From positions 62,001 to 126,000 of the forward strand of contig CAVUEF010000013.1 of the NCBI GenBank assembly GCA_963740455.1: a DNA stretch of 64,000 nucleotides, given 5' to 3'. Positions 42,570-52,122 of this stretch are shown here, piece by piece; the stretch's first letter is position 1; each line of letters opens with the position of its first letter. A program made the translations under genes and the position numbers. The notes under the pieces are model-generated. The model saw nothing but the letters and a program-made list of their open reading frames with translations. It was not told the origin of the DNA and made no database searches. The stretch is from Paucibacter sp963740455 (lineage in GTDB: Bacteria; Pseudomonadota; Gammaproteobacteria; Burkholderiales; Burkholderiaceae_C).

Positions 42570-43457
42570 GGTTTGCCCGAGCCGTTGGATACTTCCTTGG
42601 ACGCACGAGTACTGCCGCCCTGCACGCCTAACTTTCCGCCCTCGCCCAACCCCCCCTCCACAGTTTGTGCCTTGTACTGGCGCAATGCGACGACCATCTT
42701 GTTATAGGCGTCGTAGAAGGCCGCACTGACTAGCTTGCCTTCGTCGGTGTTCGAATATGCACTGCCGGCCAGCCCACCCCCGCTGCCAATACCAAAGCCG
42801 GCAATGTTGAAGCTTGTATCCTTGGAATGTCCCTCGGCAGCAGCTAGCCGCACGGTTGAACGTATGTCGACCAAGGTCAATACCGTTCCCACTTCGCTAG
42901 ACCTCGTCGATACCGACCCCAACACCGCACCAAGCGAACCGGGGACCAGCCGACCCAGGCCCCCGAGCCGTGGTGCCTTCGCTATTTCTGTTGGCCATGA
43001 CGATTTCTGGCTTGAGGAGGTAGTCCGCGACTACTTGTTGACCTTTACCGCGGGTAGCGCTTTCCCGAGCCTCGTCGCCGCGGGCGCGCCGCGTTTCGTC
43101 ACTGATAGTGCGCTCGCCGGTACCCCGCTCGACGACAACGAAGCAGTTCGACTGCATGATGAGCATGTTGAGCAGCGGTGCGGTCGACCCAAGGCGCTGG
43201 CCGTAATAACGGTACCACTCGGCACGCGTGTCCTCCTCGATACGAAGCACTCCGAGAGGCCGATCGCAGCGCTCCAGATTGTCGCCGGCGCCAGTCGCCG
43301 TGGCTCCGGCAGTAGCACCGGTTGCCTGCCCGTGGACCGCCGGTGTCGTGGCAAGCAAGACGGCAAGCACCAGGGCAGTTGATGCCATCGGCCTGGCGCG
43401 AGCAGCCGGGCCGGTTGCTCGGGTCGGAGTGCCGATCAAAGACAGTATCAGGTTCAT
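42566..43457 (-). pseudogene. CsgG/HfaB-family protein gene split by a one-base frameshift
   Basis: Two open frames join into one CsgG/HfaB-like product. The first part has a signal-peptide-like region (ASTALVLAVLLATTPAVHGQ), then CDRPLGVLRIEED, a central GQQVVADYLLKPEIVMA and a stop near 42897. The second part resumes one base out of phase with GLGRLVPGSLGAVLG, EVGTVLTLVDIRSTVRLAAAEG, the glycine-rich core FNIAGFGIGSGGG and AFYDAYNKMVVAL. The break lies at a run of five C on the plus strand (42960-42964, G on the coding strand); one more G restores the frame exactly. Start chosen at 43457, seven bases after GGAG. This could be a real mutation, a phase-variable run or a sequencing error. Relatives form or assist outer-membrane secretion pores. 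Confidence 0.75.
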
Positions 43458-43459
43458 TT

Positions 43460-43645
43460 TCATTCTCCAGTAAGAGACAAGACCAACTTCATGAAAGCAA
43501 TACTTGCGCAGGCGAAGCAGGCGGGTCCTGCCTTGCCTGGGACCTCCAGGGCCGATGCAAGTGCGATGAGGGAAGCTCCGCGTCCCTTGCAAAACTTTAC
43601 TTCGTCCCAATTGAACGCGCGACGGCTCGCACAGATTTTTGCCAT
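43460..43645 (-). CDS. Possible small cysteine-containing ORF upstream of the CsgG-like gene
   Basis: Open frame of 61 codons with an AGGACGAGGA-type ribosome site about nine bases before its ATG. Its stop overlaps an ATG of the CsgG-like gene (ATGA at 43460-43463). The product has four cysteines (KICAS, KFCKGRG, GPACFACAS). I recognise no family and coding is not proven; it may be a leader peptide or simply intergenic sequence. Confidence 0.3.
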   Translation of the reverse strand: MAKICASRRAFNWDEVKFCKGRGASLIALASALEVPGKAGPACFACASIAFMKLVLSLTGE

Positions 43646-43693
43646 GTCACGCGTTCCTCGTCCTCAATCTTTAGAGCCAACATCACGGCCCAA

Positions 43694-43939
43694 TCACCGC
43701 ATCGACACCCCGGCGGTGGCGCCGCCGTAAGAGCCGTCTTCCGCGGCGGTGGAGCGGATCATCGTGCCATTGGATGGTGGGTCGGTCGTATCCACCAGCG
43801 CAGCAAACGGCAGCGTCAGACTCTGCCCCGAATTGATCAAGTAGTTCTGCCAGCGCACCGTCCCACTGGCCGGACAAGCAGCTTGATTCGAGCTCTGCTG
43901 ACCGCGCATGTGCGCACAATTTCGATTGCGAAAGCGCAT
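43694..43939 (-). CDS. Small hypothetical protein in the zinc-ribbon/CsgG cluster
   Basis: Open frame of 81 codons whose ATG overlaps the stop of the preceding gene (TGATG at 43937-43941), a usual sign of coupled translation. The product is polar and rich in glycine, serine and threonine (ASGTVRWQNYLINSGQSLTL, DTTDPPSNGTMIRSTAAEDG). Another ATG at 43951 is possible. No family recognised and no clear signal peptide; a competing frame (43683-43958) is less protein-like. Confidence 0.45.
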   Translation of the reverse strand: MRFRNRNCAHMRGQQSSNQAACPASGTVRWQNYLINSGQSLTLPFAALVDTTDPPSNGTMIRSTAAEDGSYGGATAGVSMR

Positions 43940-44826
43940 CACGGATGCCAATCACCAATGCGTTTGCGGGTAACGTTCATGGACGTCACGTCTACCTCGA
44001 ATTCGTAAATTCCCTGCGACTTGCATTCTGGATCTGATATGTCATCGCAAACTTGCCCGGCACGATACGTGACGTTCCTGTCAGTTGGCCATACCGGTTG
44101 GGTCTTCTCATCGTGAGTAAAGAGCGGCGCGTTAAGCTTCTTCGCCTTGCGCGTGCTCAGGTTCAATACCAGTGCTGAATAGTTACCTTCATCACCGGCT
44201 TGGTTCAGCACCGCATATTGATCATCCGGCGAAAAACTGATCCACGGATCGAGATTCATAAACAGATCACCTGGACCCGGAGAGAAGAACGACTTGCTTT
44301 GCAGATTGACCAGTTGAACACTGCTTGCGGAATCAGCTTCGATTGCACAAAACACTGCAATATATTGCCGTGTCGGTGATAACGGTGATACATGTACTCT
44401 AGAGGTTGCCAACGTACCTTCGAGATACACCAGACGCTCTCCTTGGAAGTTGGAGCCGTTCACACATTTGGCGATTTGCATTTCGCCGAGAAACGCGATC
44501 GCATCGTTGCCGACTTTCCTGAATGCGACGCCATTCCCGCTCTGACCCAACGTCAGGACCTGCCACCGGATAGCAGACGGCACGGTGGTTACTTGGACAG
44601 CGGGATTCTTCTCGGCGCGCGCGCGCGGCATTTCGGCCTTGGCGCCGCCAATCAACGGTGCGTTGGTGCCGCCTCCAGCCGCAATCGGCGCGATGCGGGG
44701 CGGTTGGCTGGGGGGGCTGATCAAGGCCGCGCCGAGTCCAGCGATTCCGGCGACAATCAGCAGGCTGCCGAGCATCGTCCAAGCGCTTACACCGCGCTGG
44801 CGATCACTGCTCTGTAGGATGTTCAT
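43939..44826 (-). CDS. Membrane-anchored hypothetical protein with possible beta-propeller-like region
   Basis: Protein of 295 residues: a short cytoplasmic start, one membrane helix at about residues 15-37 (SAWTMLGSLLIVAGIAGLGA), a proline-rich linker, then a periplasmic domain. Segments such as DPWISFSPDDQYAVLNQAGD and RNVTYRAGQVCDDISDPEC look like TolB-type propeller blades, with cysteines that may form disulfides. It starts three bases after the lipoprotein gene stop. I do not recognise a named family. Its place suggests a role in the same envelope complex as its zinc-ribbon neighbours. Confidence 0.65.
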   Translation of the reverse strand: MNILQSSDRQRGVSAWTMLGSLLIVAGIAGLGAALISPPSQPPRIAPIAAGGGTNAPLIGGAKAEMPRARAEKNPAVQVTTVPSAIRWQVLTLGQSGNGVAFRKVGNDAIAFLGEMQIAKCVNGSNFQGERLVYLEGTLATSRVHVSPLSPTRQYIAVFCAIEADSASSVQLVNLQSKSFFSPGPGDLFMNLDPWISFSPDDQYAVLNQAGDEGNYSALVLNLSTRKAKKLNAPLFTHDEKTQPVWPTDRNVTYRAGQVCDDISDPECKSQGIYEFEVDVTSMNVTRKRIGDWHP

Positions 44827-44829
44827 GTT

Positions 44830-45669
44830 CTATCCCAACGCGCGACCGCATTTGCCGCAGAACTTGTGGCCCACAGCGTTGGGCGCACCGCACTCGGTAC
44901 AGAACACCAAGGCGACCTCTTCGATCGGCGTGGACACTCCAGAGACGAGGGTCGGTGCCGCAACAATAGTTGGCACATCGACCGAGCGTGTCACCTGGCG
45001 CGATCGAAACCAGCCGATCAACAGCATCGCCACTCCGGCGAAGACCAATCCGATCGACACTGGCAAAAACCAGGCTGCATCGCCCGGGATCGCAGTGCCT
45101 GCCGCAGTCTTTTTGGTACTGCCCAAGTTGAATGCGTACGCCGTAGAGGTGACAACGAATACATCGCCACGCTTCGCATTGGTTCGGTCGAACTCGACCG
45201 TATCGCCGGTCGTCTTGGTACCACCGATGACGCTTTCGATGGAGCCTGGCAAGCTGACCACTGCACGGTTTGGGAACGGAATCTCGGGGGTCATCACTAC
45301 GGTTTCCCGGTACTCATAGCGCTTCTTCATGAAGCCGCCGTCGCTCACGGTGATCGTCGTCGAGCCATCTTCCAACTGCATTTGGGTGGCCGCCGCTCCG
45401 GCCGCTTCGATGATGATTGCGGCCTTGCCATTGATGCGCTGCGAGAAGTCCACTTGGGTACCGTGTGGCAACTTCTTCGTCAACTCCTCCCTCATCTTCG
45501 GGAGCACCATGGCCTCAAACTGCGGGTCAATCGTCATGGTGGCTTTGACGCTCATCGAACCGTCCTCATGCACGCGGATGCGCTCCTCGAGTTCGATGCA
45601 TCCGCACAGGGCAGCGACAACCATGCCTAGCAGGAAGAACATGCAGCAGCGGTTCTTGGTGATCAACAT
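44830..45669 (-). CDS. Lipoprotein with LppM-like domain, transmembrane helix and C-terminal zinc ribbon
   Basis: Protein of 279 residues. A signal sequence ends with lipobox LCGC (C24). A beta-rich domain follows, beginning IELEERIRVHEDGSMSVKAT, the pattern of LppM/DUF3153-type domains. A membrane helix lies at about 203-225 (WFLPVSIGLVFAGVAMLLIG), and a zinc ribbon ends the chain: CTECGAPNAVGHKFCGKCGRA. If the N-terminus is a lipoprotein in the periplasm, the helix would place the zinc ribbon in the cytoplasm. Next to two other zinc-ribbon proteins it hints at a shared cytoplasmic partner. Function unknown. Confidence 0.75.
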   Translation of the reverse strand: MLITKNRCCMFFLLGMVVAALCGCIELEERIRVHEDGSMSVKATMTIDPQFEAMVLPKMREELTKKLPHGTQVDFSQRINGKAAIIIEAAGAAATQMQLEDGSTTITVSDGGFMKKRYEYRETVVMTPEIPFPNRAVVSLPGSIESVIGGTKTTGDTVEFDRTNAKRGDVFVVTSTAYAFNLGSTKKTAAGTAIPGDAAWFLPVSIGLVFAGVAMLLIGWFRSRQVTRSVDVPTIVAAPTLVSGVSTPIEEVALVFCTECGAPNAVGHKFCGKCGRALG

Positions 45670-45697
45670 CGTGGCACCTTGCAGTATGGTGTGAGGC

Positions 45698-46606
45698 TCA
45701 GGTCATCTTGAAGCCGCATTCGCCGCAGAAGACGCTGCCGGGGGCCGCGCTTGCACCACACTTGGGGCACTGCCTCGCTCCCGGATCCGCTGTAAGGGGC
45801 GCCGCCGCAGACGACGCTGCCAGTGAGCTCGATACCTTCGCCGCAGCGCGCTCGCCCATTTGCCTGGCTTGAGCGGCAAGGGCTTCCGTGCGCTGCCGGG
45901 TCCGTTCGGCGACCGTGGTGAGTTCAGAGGCTGCGCGGTTCAGCGTCTCGCCCAAAGTGGCGTGACCTCCGGCGTCAACACTTGGCGCACGTGGCTTATC
46001 GGATCCGAGGACGATCATCTCGATAATGGCGACGATGCGTTCGGTTGCGTGTTCATCAATATGCTTCCCCTCGATTACTGACCGTTTGAATGCGAGGGCA
46101 TCAGAACTATGCACGCTGCCACCGCCAATATACGTCAATTCGAGTACTATTATTTTGTTAAGAAAATAATAAGCAAACGCCCCCACGATCAAGATCAGCG
46201 AAATACCAAATGAAGGTAAAAGCAGCGCTACTCCGATTACAATCCATACAACTGTGACCCAAAGTGGTTTGGAATAACCATATTTCCCGGAACAAAGCCT
46301 GTTCAATGGGGTAACCCATGAGCTATATCCAGTCCATGAACCACTCCTGAACCTGACATTCTCTCGGTCAATGACCAAGGAGACGGTCGGATCGATACCG
46401 ACAAGAGCCATAAGGAAGGACATCAAACCACCCTTCCGACCCTCAATGTTCACATAGATTCCATCGTGGTTCGGCGTTTCGCTGGCAAACCAGTCCTTGA
46501 TGACATAGGCCTGTGAGGTGCCATTTCGTCGCGAGCCAAAAACAGAGAATAACATCCAACCAATAGTGCCAATTATTATCCATTGAAATATACTAAATCC
46601 ACCCAT
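45698..46606 (-). CDS. Membrane protein with C-terminal zinc ribbon
   Basis: Protein of 302 residues with an N-terminal helix (IFQWIIIGTIGWMLFSVFG), two closely spaced helices at about 115-150 (VTVVWIVIGVALLLPSFGIS and LILIVGAFAYYFL), a possible coiled-coil (NRAASELTTVAERTRQRTEA) and a C-terminal zinc ribbon CPKCGASAAPGSVFCGECG. No named family recognised. The 5' half is noticeably more AT-rich than the window, hinting at transfer. Together with the lipoprotein and the double-zinc-ribbon gene it forms the core of the cluster. Confidence 0.7.
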   Translation of the reverse strand: MGGFSIFQWIIIGTIGWMLFSVFGSRRNGTSQAYVIKDWFASETPNHDGIYVNIEGRKGGLMSFLMALVGIDPTVSLVIDRENVRFRSGSWTGYSSWVTPLNRLCSGKYGYSKPLWVTVVWIVIGVALLLPSFGISLILIVGAFAYYFLNKIIVLELTYIGGGSVHSSDALAFKRSVIEGKHIDEHATERIVAIIEMIVLGSDKPRAPSVDAGGHATLGETLNRAASELTTVAERTRQRTEALAAQARQMGERAAAKVSSSLAASSAAAPLTADPGARQCPKCGASAAPGSVFCGECGFKMT

Positions 46607-47081
46607 TTTTACTCGCTCCTAAACTGAATATAAATATTCATTAATTTCCAACACTGGGTTGTTGGCAAGTTAGTCGAATGACCCGAAATCCGTAGCCCTT
46701 ATCATTGCTCGCCTCGACGGCTGTTGGTGTTCTCAAATTCCTTGAACTTCACGCAGATCGGGTCGGCGGCAAACTCAGGCTTTTTGCACGCACGAACTTG
46801 GCACAACTGAGTGCTGATGAAGTTGCTGCGCCCGGCGCAGAGCTGTTCCACGGTCTGAACAGAGGCAGTCCGCGCTGCTGGCGGCACGGGCAATGGCGGC
46901 GTTGCAGGCTGAGGCATGGCGGCCCTTTGGCGAGCATTGTCGGCACGCTTTCTCGCAATCTCTGCTTCGCGCCGTTGGCGCTCCTGCTCAGCCAAACGCT
47001 GCTGCTCTGCGGCTGCCCGCGCGCGCGCCTCTTGATCACGTTTTTCGCGCAACTGTCGGGCGCGTGCCAATGCGGCAACGT

Positions 47082-47179
47082 CAGGCGATGCCGTGGTGGC
47101 AGTGGGTGCGCTAGCTGGTGGTTCGGCATTCAGGCGATGCCGTGGTGGCAGTGGGTGCGCTAGCTGGCTGTTCGGCGAT
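47082..47179. repeat. 49-bp tandem duplication inside the zinc-ribbon gene
   Basis: The sequence starting CAGGCGATGCCGTGGTGGCA at 47082 recurs at 47131, a spacing of 49 bases. Over at least the first 37 bases the copies match; after that they diverge slightly (TGGTGG against TGGCTG). The encoded minus-strand peptide PASAPTATTASP appears twice, once in each of two frames. Because 49 is one more than a multiple of three, the duplication causes the second frameshift of the gene. Confidence 0.88.
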
Positions 47180-47535
47180 GGCAGCGCTCGACCTGGCAGC
47201 TTCGGGCATCTCGACTGTCGATGTCGACGCCGCGATTTCTGCAGACGGTGCCATGCTTGAGGCATTGGCCGTCGCAGTCGGCGGTTCGCTCGAAGGATCG
47301 GAAGGCAGCGGCGATGCGGGCACAGATGCAGCCGGTGGTGGCAAAGGCGCGGACGGCCTTGGTCCGAGCAGGAACCACCACGCAGCGACCGTGACGATGA
47401 CTGCGCCGCCGCCGACGGCAGCCCAGAGACCTGCGCGCGACGGCCTGTCCGACACATCCGCGCCTACTTGCTCGATCACTGCTGCTCGTGCAGATGCCAC
47501 CGGCCCCGCTGCCAGTCCATCCTTCGTCTCGGCCC

Positions 47536-47703
<168 letters not shown>

Positions 47704-48025
47704 GCAAGACTTGACGCTGCCGAAGATGATCCCTCGGTCAGCTTGCCGGCAATGGCCAATTTGGTCCCGCACTTGGCGCAGAACTTAGCGCCCGCCTTGT
47801 TCGGCGTGCCACAAGCGTGGCAGTCGACAGTCGGCTGAGCAGTCTGTGTCACGAGATCGGCATTGACGGCCAAAAGCGATTTGCCGCAGCCCTTGCAGAA
47901 CTTGGCATCAACCCGATTTTCGGTGCCGCAATACGAGCAAACCATCACTAGCCCTCTGTTTAACCTCGCTTATCAATGCGGGGTAGATTCGAATCGAAAT
48001 CAACGGTTCTGACTGGCCGACAATT

Positions 48026-48235
48026 TCATAATTTCTCATCAACGGGTCGCTTCGCTCGCGCCTTGGTTCGTCGTGACACCGTGGGCTCCGACAGGATCTC
48101 CCACAGTTGTTCGATACTCGTAAACCCTAGCGACCCAGGAAGCTGCGACGCTTCCACCAGCCCGACAAGCTGCCGCCTCGCGCCGCTCCGGCGCCGGTAA
48201 ATGCGAACGACGTAGCTCTCTACCGGTGTTCTCAT
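48026..48235 (-). CDS. Small conserved-type hypothetical protein
   Basis: Protein of 69 residues: VESYVVRIYRRRSGARRQLV, then GLVEASQLPGSLGFTSIEQLWEIL. I recall this pattern (YVVRIYRR...LVG.VE...F....ELWEIL) from many short proteobacterial proteins that sit beside large regulators, without known function. The ATG at 48235 starts the conserved part; a longer frame begins at 48262. It is divergent from the large regulator at 48459 and the first minus-strand gene of the cluster. Confidence 0.6.
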   Translation of the reverse strand: MRTPVESYVVRIYRRRSGARRQLVGLVEASQLPGSLGFTSIEQLWEILSEPTVSRRTKARAKRPVDEKL

Positions 48236-48458
48236 GGCCGTTGCTTGGTTTAAGGCAACCAAAGCCTATGCCATGGCGCATTACAGATTGAGTACAGGTG
48301 CTCACGCTCGGGGAGTCCCAGTCCCGACTTTCTAGGGGGGTAAACCTGCTTGACAATGCTCCGGCGCGACGCGCCAAATTATTGCGGCCGAGAAGAAGAT
48401 GGCCGGTCAGTCGGTGCTCGCGGATGAAGCGACATAGACCCAAAAGAACAGCGAGCCA

Positions 48459-51400
48459 GTGGGAAGGGTCCGTGTAGTGGTGCGCCTGTCAGCAAGCGTC
48501 AGTTCAGCGAAGACAACTCGTCCGAGAAGCAGTGCCGTGTTTCATCGCGAGCGCCTGTTCCGTGAACTTGACCGCAATCGGGACATCGCGTGCACCTGGA
48601 TCGCGGGGCCGCCGGGCTCGGGAAAGACCGCATTGGTGGCCAGTTTCGTCAGTGCGCGTTCATTGCCCTGCCTGTGGTACCAGATAGACGCGGAAGACCA
48701 TGATCCATCAGCGTTCTTCGCGCATCTGGCCGTTGCCACCCACGCCAGCCTCGGCGCATCGGCCAAAGACCTGCCGCGATTCACATCGGATGCTGCTTTC
48801 AGCGTGCCAACCTTCGCGCGCCGGTACTTTCGCGAACTCTTCGCTGCGGCGCCAACGCTGCTGATCGCGCTGGACGACTATCACGAGGCGGCCATTGATT
48901 CCCCGTTGCACGACATCGTGCGGCGAGCCATCGAGCAAGTGCCGTCTGACGCCCACATCGTCGTCGCCAGCCGCACTCGCCCGCCGCCGACGCTGGCTCG
49001 ATGTCAAGTCAACGGGTCGGTTCGGTCCATCGCATGGGACCAACTCATGCTGACGCTGGACGAGGTGACGGGCATCGCCGCGGTTCATGACATCGTGCTG
49101 GACCGCTGTGCCACCGCCGAGTGGCATGAACGCTGCGGTGGCTGGGCTGCAGGACTGAGGCTGTTACTGCGATCAAGCGCCACGCCGTCTGCGTACATTG
49201 CCCAGGTCGATTCGCCGGCACTGATGTTCGACTACCTCGGCCAAGAGGTCTTCCGCGGGCTTCCAGCGACGTTTCAGCCGCTGCTGCTTCGCCTGGCCTT
49301 TCTGCCCAGAATTCCAGCCGAGCTTGTCAACGAACTGGTGGGATCGCCGACGGCCGAGCGTCAACTGGCTGTCCTTGCCGAAGAGTACCTTTTCACAACG
49401 GTGACTCGGGACGGACCACCAACCTATCGTCTTCATCCATTGTTCCGTAGCTTTTTGATCGATCGTGCTAAGCGGGAACTGACCGAGGATGAAGTGCTGG
49501 CAGGACGCCATCGGGCTGCAGCGTCGCTGCAGGCCCGCGGTCTGATTGACGATGCCGCGCAGATGTTGATTGATGCGCAGTCGTGGGATCGCTTGGCGCA
49601 ACTGGTGCTGGCGCATGCACCGCACCTGATGGCGCTAGGTCGACATCGGACTTTGGATCAATGGTTGACCCGATTGCCGTCGGCGCACTTGGTGGATGAT
49701 CCGTGGCTCTTGTACTGGCTTGGCGCCAGTCGGTCCTTGCATGACCCCGTCTCGGGCCGGGTCAGCCTCGAGGTGGCCTTCCGGCACTTTGCCACCAGCC
49801 AAGATCGGGCGGGCATGCTGCTGGCCTGGTCCGGCGTCGTTGATTGCATCTTCCATACCTACGCCGACTTGAGACAGCTGGACGAGTGGATAGCCCGCCT
49901 GGAAAGCTTGCTGGAAGCCAATGCATGCTTTCCGTCGATGGAGATCGAGGCCAGGGTCACCTTCAGCATGTTTGTCACGCTGTCGTTTCGGCAGCCCCAG
50001 CACGCGGCGCTGCCAATGTGGCGCCAACGGCTCCATGAGATGGTCGCCGTCGCGCCGGACCCCGTGTTTCGCATGCTGTCGCGACTGCATCTCACCGTGG
50101 ATCAGATCTGGCAAGGCGACTTGCGTGCGGCGCGCGCGGAACTGGACCAACTCCGGCGCGAGGTCACGCAGCAGCCGTCGACGCCTCTTGCGGCATTGAT
50201 TACGGACTTCGGCGAATCCACCTATGCGCTCTACACAGGGGAAGTTAAGAGCTGCTTCGAAGCGATCGAGCGTGGCCTGACAATGGCCGAGTCTTCAGGC
50301 ATACATATCTGGGACAAGCTCATGCTGGGCCAAGCCGCGGCGCTAGCCCTGAGCTGCGGCGAGTTGGATCGGGCCAGGGGATTTGCGCAGCGGCGCGCAG
50401 CCATTGCCAGGCCTGCGGACGACGAGGAACAGAGCCTTCATCACATCATCGAGGCATGGTCGTTCTGGCTCAGTGGGAAACCTGGCGAGGCACTTGCCCA
50501 TGCCGAGCTGTGCACCAGCGCTATCGAGCGGATGGGACTGCCGCATTTCAATGCGGTAGGCCGTCTGAGTCTGGCCATCGTCAGCTTCGAGTGCGGCGAG
50601 CAAGAGGAGGGATTGCGCCAGGTGGACGCCGGGCGCGCGCTCGGTAACATAACCCGCAACCCGATGTTGGTCTGGATGGCAGACCTGCTGGAAGCCTACA
50701 TGCGCCTGCGGCGGGGCGAGGAGGCGACGACGTTGATTGGCACCGCAATGGCAGTCGGCAGCAAGCTCGGCTATCACCACTTCTTCTTCTGGCCACGCAA
50801 GGCAGTCGCAGTGGTGTGCGCCAAAGCGCTGGAGTTGAGAGCGCAGTGCGATTACGTCAACGAGCTGATCAAAAAGACACACCTTGCGCCGCCGCCAGAG
50901 GCTCTGGAAAGCAACCGTTGGCCCTGGCCCGTGAAGGTCTCGACGCTCGGGACGTTCTCGGTCGTGGTCCGTGGCGCGCCCCTTGCCTTCAATGGCAAAG
51001 CGCAGCGGGTGCCGCTGAACTTGCTGAAGGTGCTCATTGCGATGGGCGGGCACAGCGTTGCCGAATCGAGAATCATCGATGCGCTCTGGCCGGACTCCGA
51101 CGGCGCTGCCGGCCAACAGGCGCTGGCCACCACGCTGTTCCGCCTGAGAAAGCTGGTGGGAACCCATGCCATCAAGCGTCAAGACGACCATTTGAGCATC
51201 GCAGCAACCGAATGCTGGATCGATTGCTGGGCCCTCGAGAGACTGCTCAACTCGTCTGTCGATGACATCGCCTTACTCGTCAAACGGGTGAAACATTTGT
51301 ACGCGGGAGCATTCCTGCTCGGTGAAGACGATGCCCCATGGGCGCTTCAATTCCGCGAGCGCCTGCACGTCGCGCTGGTCAAGAAACTGGCAGCCGCAGC

Positions 51401-51644
51401 GGCAGAGGCCCTTGCCGACAAAGGAATCGAACTCGCTGGCGAGATCTACGGGGCAGGGCTTGAAATCGATGACCTGGTCGAAGAGTTCTACCGCGGGCAG
51501 ATTAGGTGCTACATCGCAAGGGAGCAAGCAGGCTTGGCTGTCACTACCTATCGACGGTGTCAGCGCACCTTGTCGAGTCGACTTGGTGTCGAGCCGTCGC
51601 CAGCAACAACCCGTTTGTACCTTTCGGCGATAGGCAAAGGTTGA
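48459..51644 (+). CDS. MalT-like ATPase transcriptional regulator with C-terminal BTAD-type activator region
   Basis: Regulator of 1061 residues. The N-terminal STAND-type NTPase has Walker A GPPGSGKT (about 50-57) and a Walker B-like LLIALDDYH (about 134-142). A long helical tetratricopeptide-like region covers about 340-820. The C-terminal part starts KVSTLGTFSVVVRG (about 825), has an OmpR-like winged helix and a BTAD region ending CQRTLSSRLGVEPSPATTRLY. Such proteins bind an effector and ATP, oligomerise and activate target promoters. It is divergent from the zinc-ribbon/CsgG cluster and is the obvious candidate to control it. The GTG at 48459 is a weak start; a nearby GTG is possible. 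Confidence 0.88.
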   Translation: MGRVRVVVRLSASVSSAKTTRPRSSAVFHRERLFRELDRNRDIACTWIAGPPGSGKTALVASFVSARSLPCLWYQIDAEDHDPSAFFAHLAVATHASLGASAKDLPRFTSDAAFSVPTFARRYFRELFAAAPTLLIALDDYHEAAIDSPLHDIVRRAIEQVPSDAHIVVASRTRPPPTLARCQVNGSVRSIAWDQLMLTLDEVTGIAAVHDIVLDRCATAEWHERCGGWAAGLRLLLRSSATPSAYIAQVDSPALMFDYLGQEVFRGLPATFQPLLLRLAFLPRIPAELVNELVGSPTAERQLAVLAEEYLFTTVTRDGPPTYRLHPLFRSFLIDRAKRELTEDEVLAGRHRAAASLQARGLIDDAAQMLIDAQSWDRLAQLVLAHAPHLMALGRHRTLDQWLTRLPSAHLVDDPWLLYWLGASRSLHDPVSGRVSLEVAFRHFATSQDRAGMLLAWSGVVDCIFHTYADLRQLDEWIARLESLLEANACFPSMEIEARVTFSMFVTLSFRQPQHAALPMWRQRLHEMVAVAPDPVFRMLSRLHLTVDQIWQGDLRAARAELDQLRREVTQQPSTPLAALITDFGESTYALYTGEVKSCFEAIERGLTMAESSGIHIWDKLMLGQAAALALSCGELDRARGFAQRRAAIARPADDEEQSLHHIIEAWSFWLSGKPGEALAHAELCTSAIERMGLPHFNAVGRLSLAIVSFECGEQEEGLRQVDAGRALGNITRNPMLVWMADLLEAYMRLRRGEEATTLIGTAMAVGSKLGYHHFFFWPRKAVAVVCAKALELRAQCDYVNELIKKTHLAPPPEALESNRWPWPVKVSTLGTFSVVVRGAPLAFNGKAQRVPLNLLKVLIAMGGHSVAESRIIDALWPDSDGAAGQQALATTLFRLRKLVGTHAIKRQDDHLSIAATECWIDCWALERLLNSSVDDIALLVKRVKHLYAGAFLLGEDDAPWALQFRERLHVALVKKLAAAAAEALADKGIELAGEIYGAGLEIDDLVEEFYRGQIRCYIAREQAGLAVTTYRRCQRTLSSRLGVEPSPATTRLYLSAIGKG

Positions 51645-51730
51645 TCTCGCGGGTGTACTCAGCATCAGCTAAGCCGGCGTCCGTAGTCTCTCCATTGCGC
51701 AGATCCCTGCGTATATATTGGAGAAGCATC

Positions 51731-52066
51731 ATGAATCGATACACCAAACTTTCCATCCTGGCTGCCGTCATTGCCGCCGCGGGTACCGTTGCCTATGCCG
51801 CCCAAGGCTCCATGGAAGACGATCCCTTGGCTGTTACGAAGGCTCAAGTTTCCCTTGTTCAAGCTGTCACGACGGCCGAGCAGCATGCCAACGGCAAGGC
51901 CGCGCGTGCCGAGTACGAGAACTCGAAACAGGGTTGGGCCTACGACGTGGAGGTCGTCAGCGGGGCCAAGGTCTTCAATGTCAAGATCGACGCCACCAAG
52001 GGCACGGTTATTTCGTCCGCTGAAGACAAAGCGGATCGCGAAAACGACCACGAAGAACAAGACTGA
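51731..52066 (+). CDS. PepSY-domain periplasmic protein
   Basis: Small exported protein of 111 residues. A signal peptide (KLSILAAVIAAAGTVAYAAQ) is followed by a PepSY domain (VSLVQAVTTAEQHANGKAAR, GWAYDVEVVSGAKVFNVKID, ATKGTVISSAEDK), then an acidic tail. PepSY domains inhibit proteases or bind ligands in the envelope. GGAGAAGC lies before the ATG at 51731; the frame extending to 51506 is a shadow inside the regulator gene. It leads a group of envelope genes next to a two-component system. Confidence 0.88.
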   Translation: MNRYTKLSILAAVIAAAGTVAYAAQGSMEDDPLAVTKAQVSLVQAVTTAEQHANGKAARAEYENSKQGWAYDVEVVSGAKVFNVKIDATKGTVISSAEDKADRENDHEEQD

Positions 52067-52081
52067 CATCCGCTTGGCCTA

Positions 52082-52110
52082 GCCGGGTCACCCCTTTGGG
52101 GTGATCCGGC
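52082..52110 (+). terminator. Hairpin between the PepSY gene and the PAP2 phosphatase gene
   Basis: GCCGGGTCACCCC-TTT-GGGGTGATCCGGC forms a 13-base-pair stem with one G-U pair and a TTT loop. It sits 16 bases after the PepSY stop. No T run follows, so it could be a weak terminator or a stabiliser of the upstream mRNA. Confidence 0.55.
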
Positions 52111-52122
52111 CACGCAGCCTCC

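Noticed and set aside
48039..48443. 134-codon minus-strand frame overlapping the small conserved ORF
   Set aside because: Competes with the 48026-48235 frame, which shows a recognisable small-protein pattern; this one has none.
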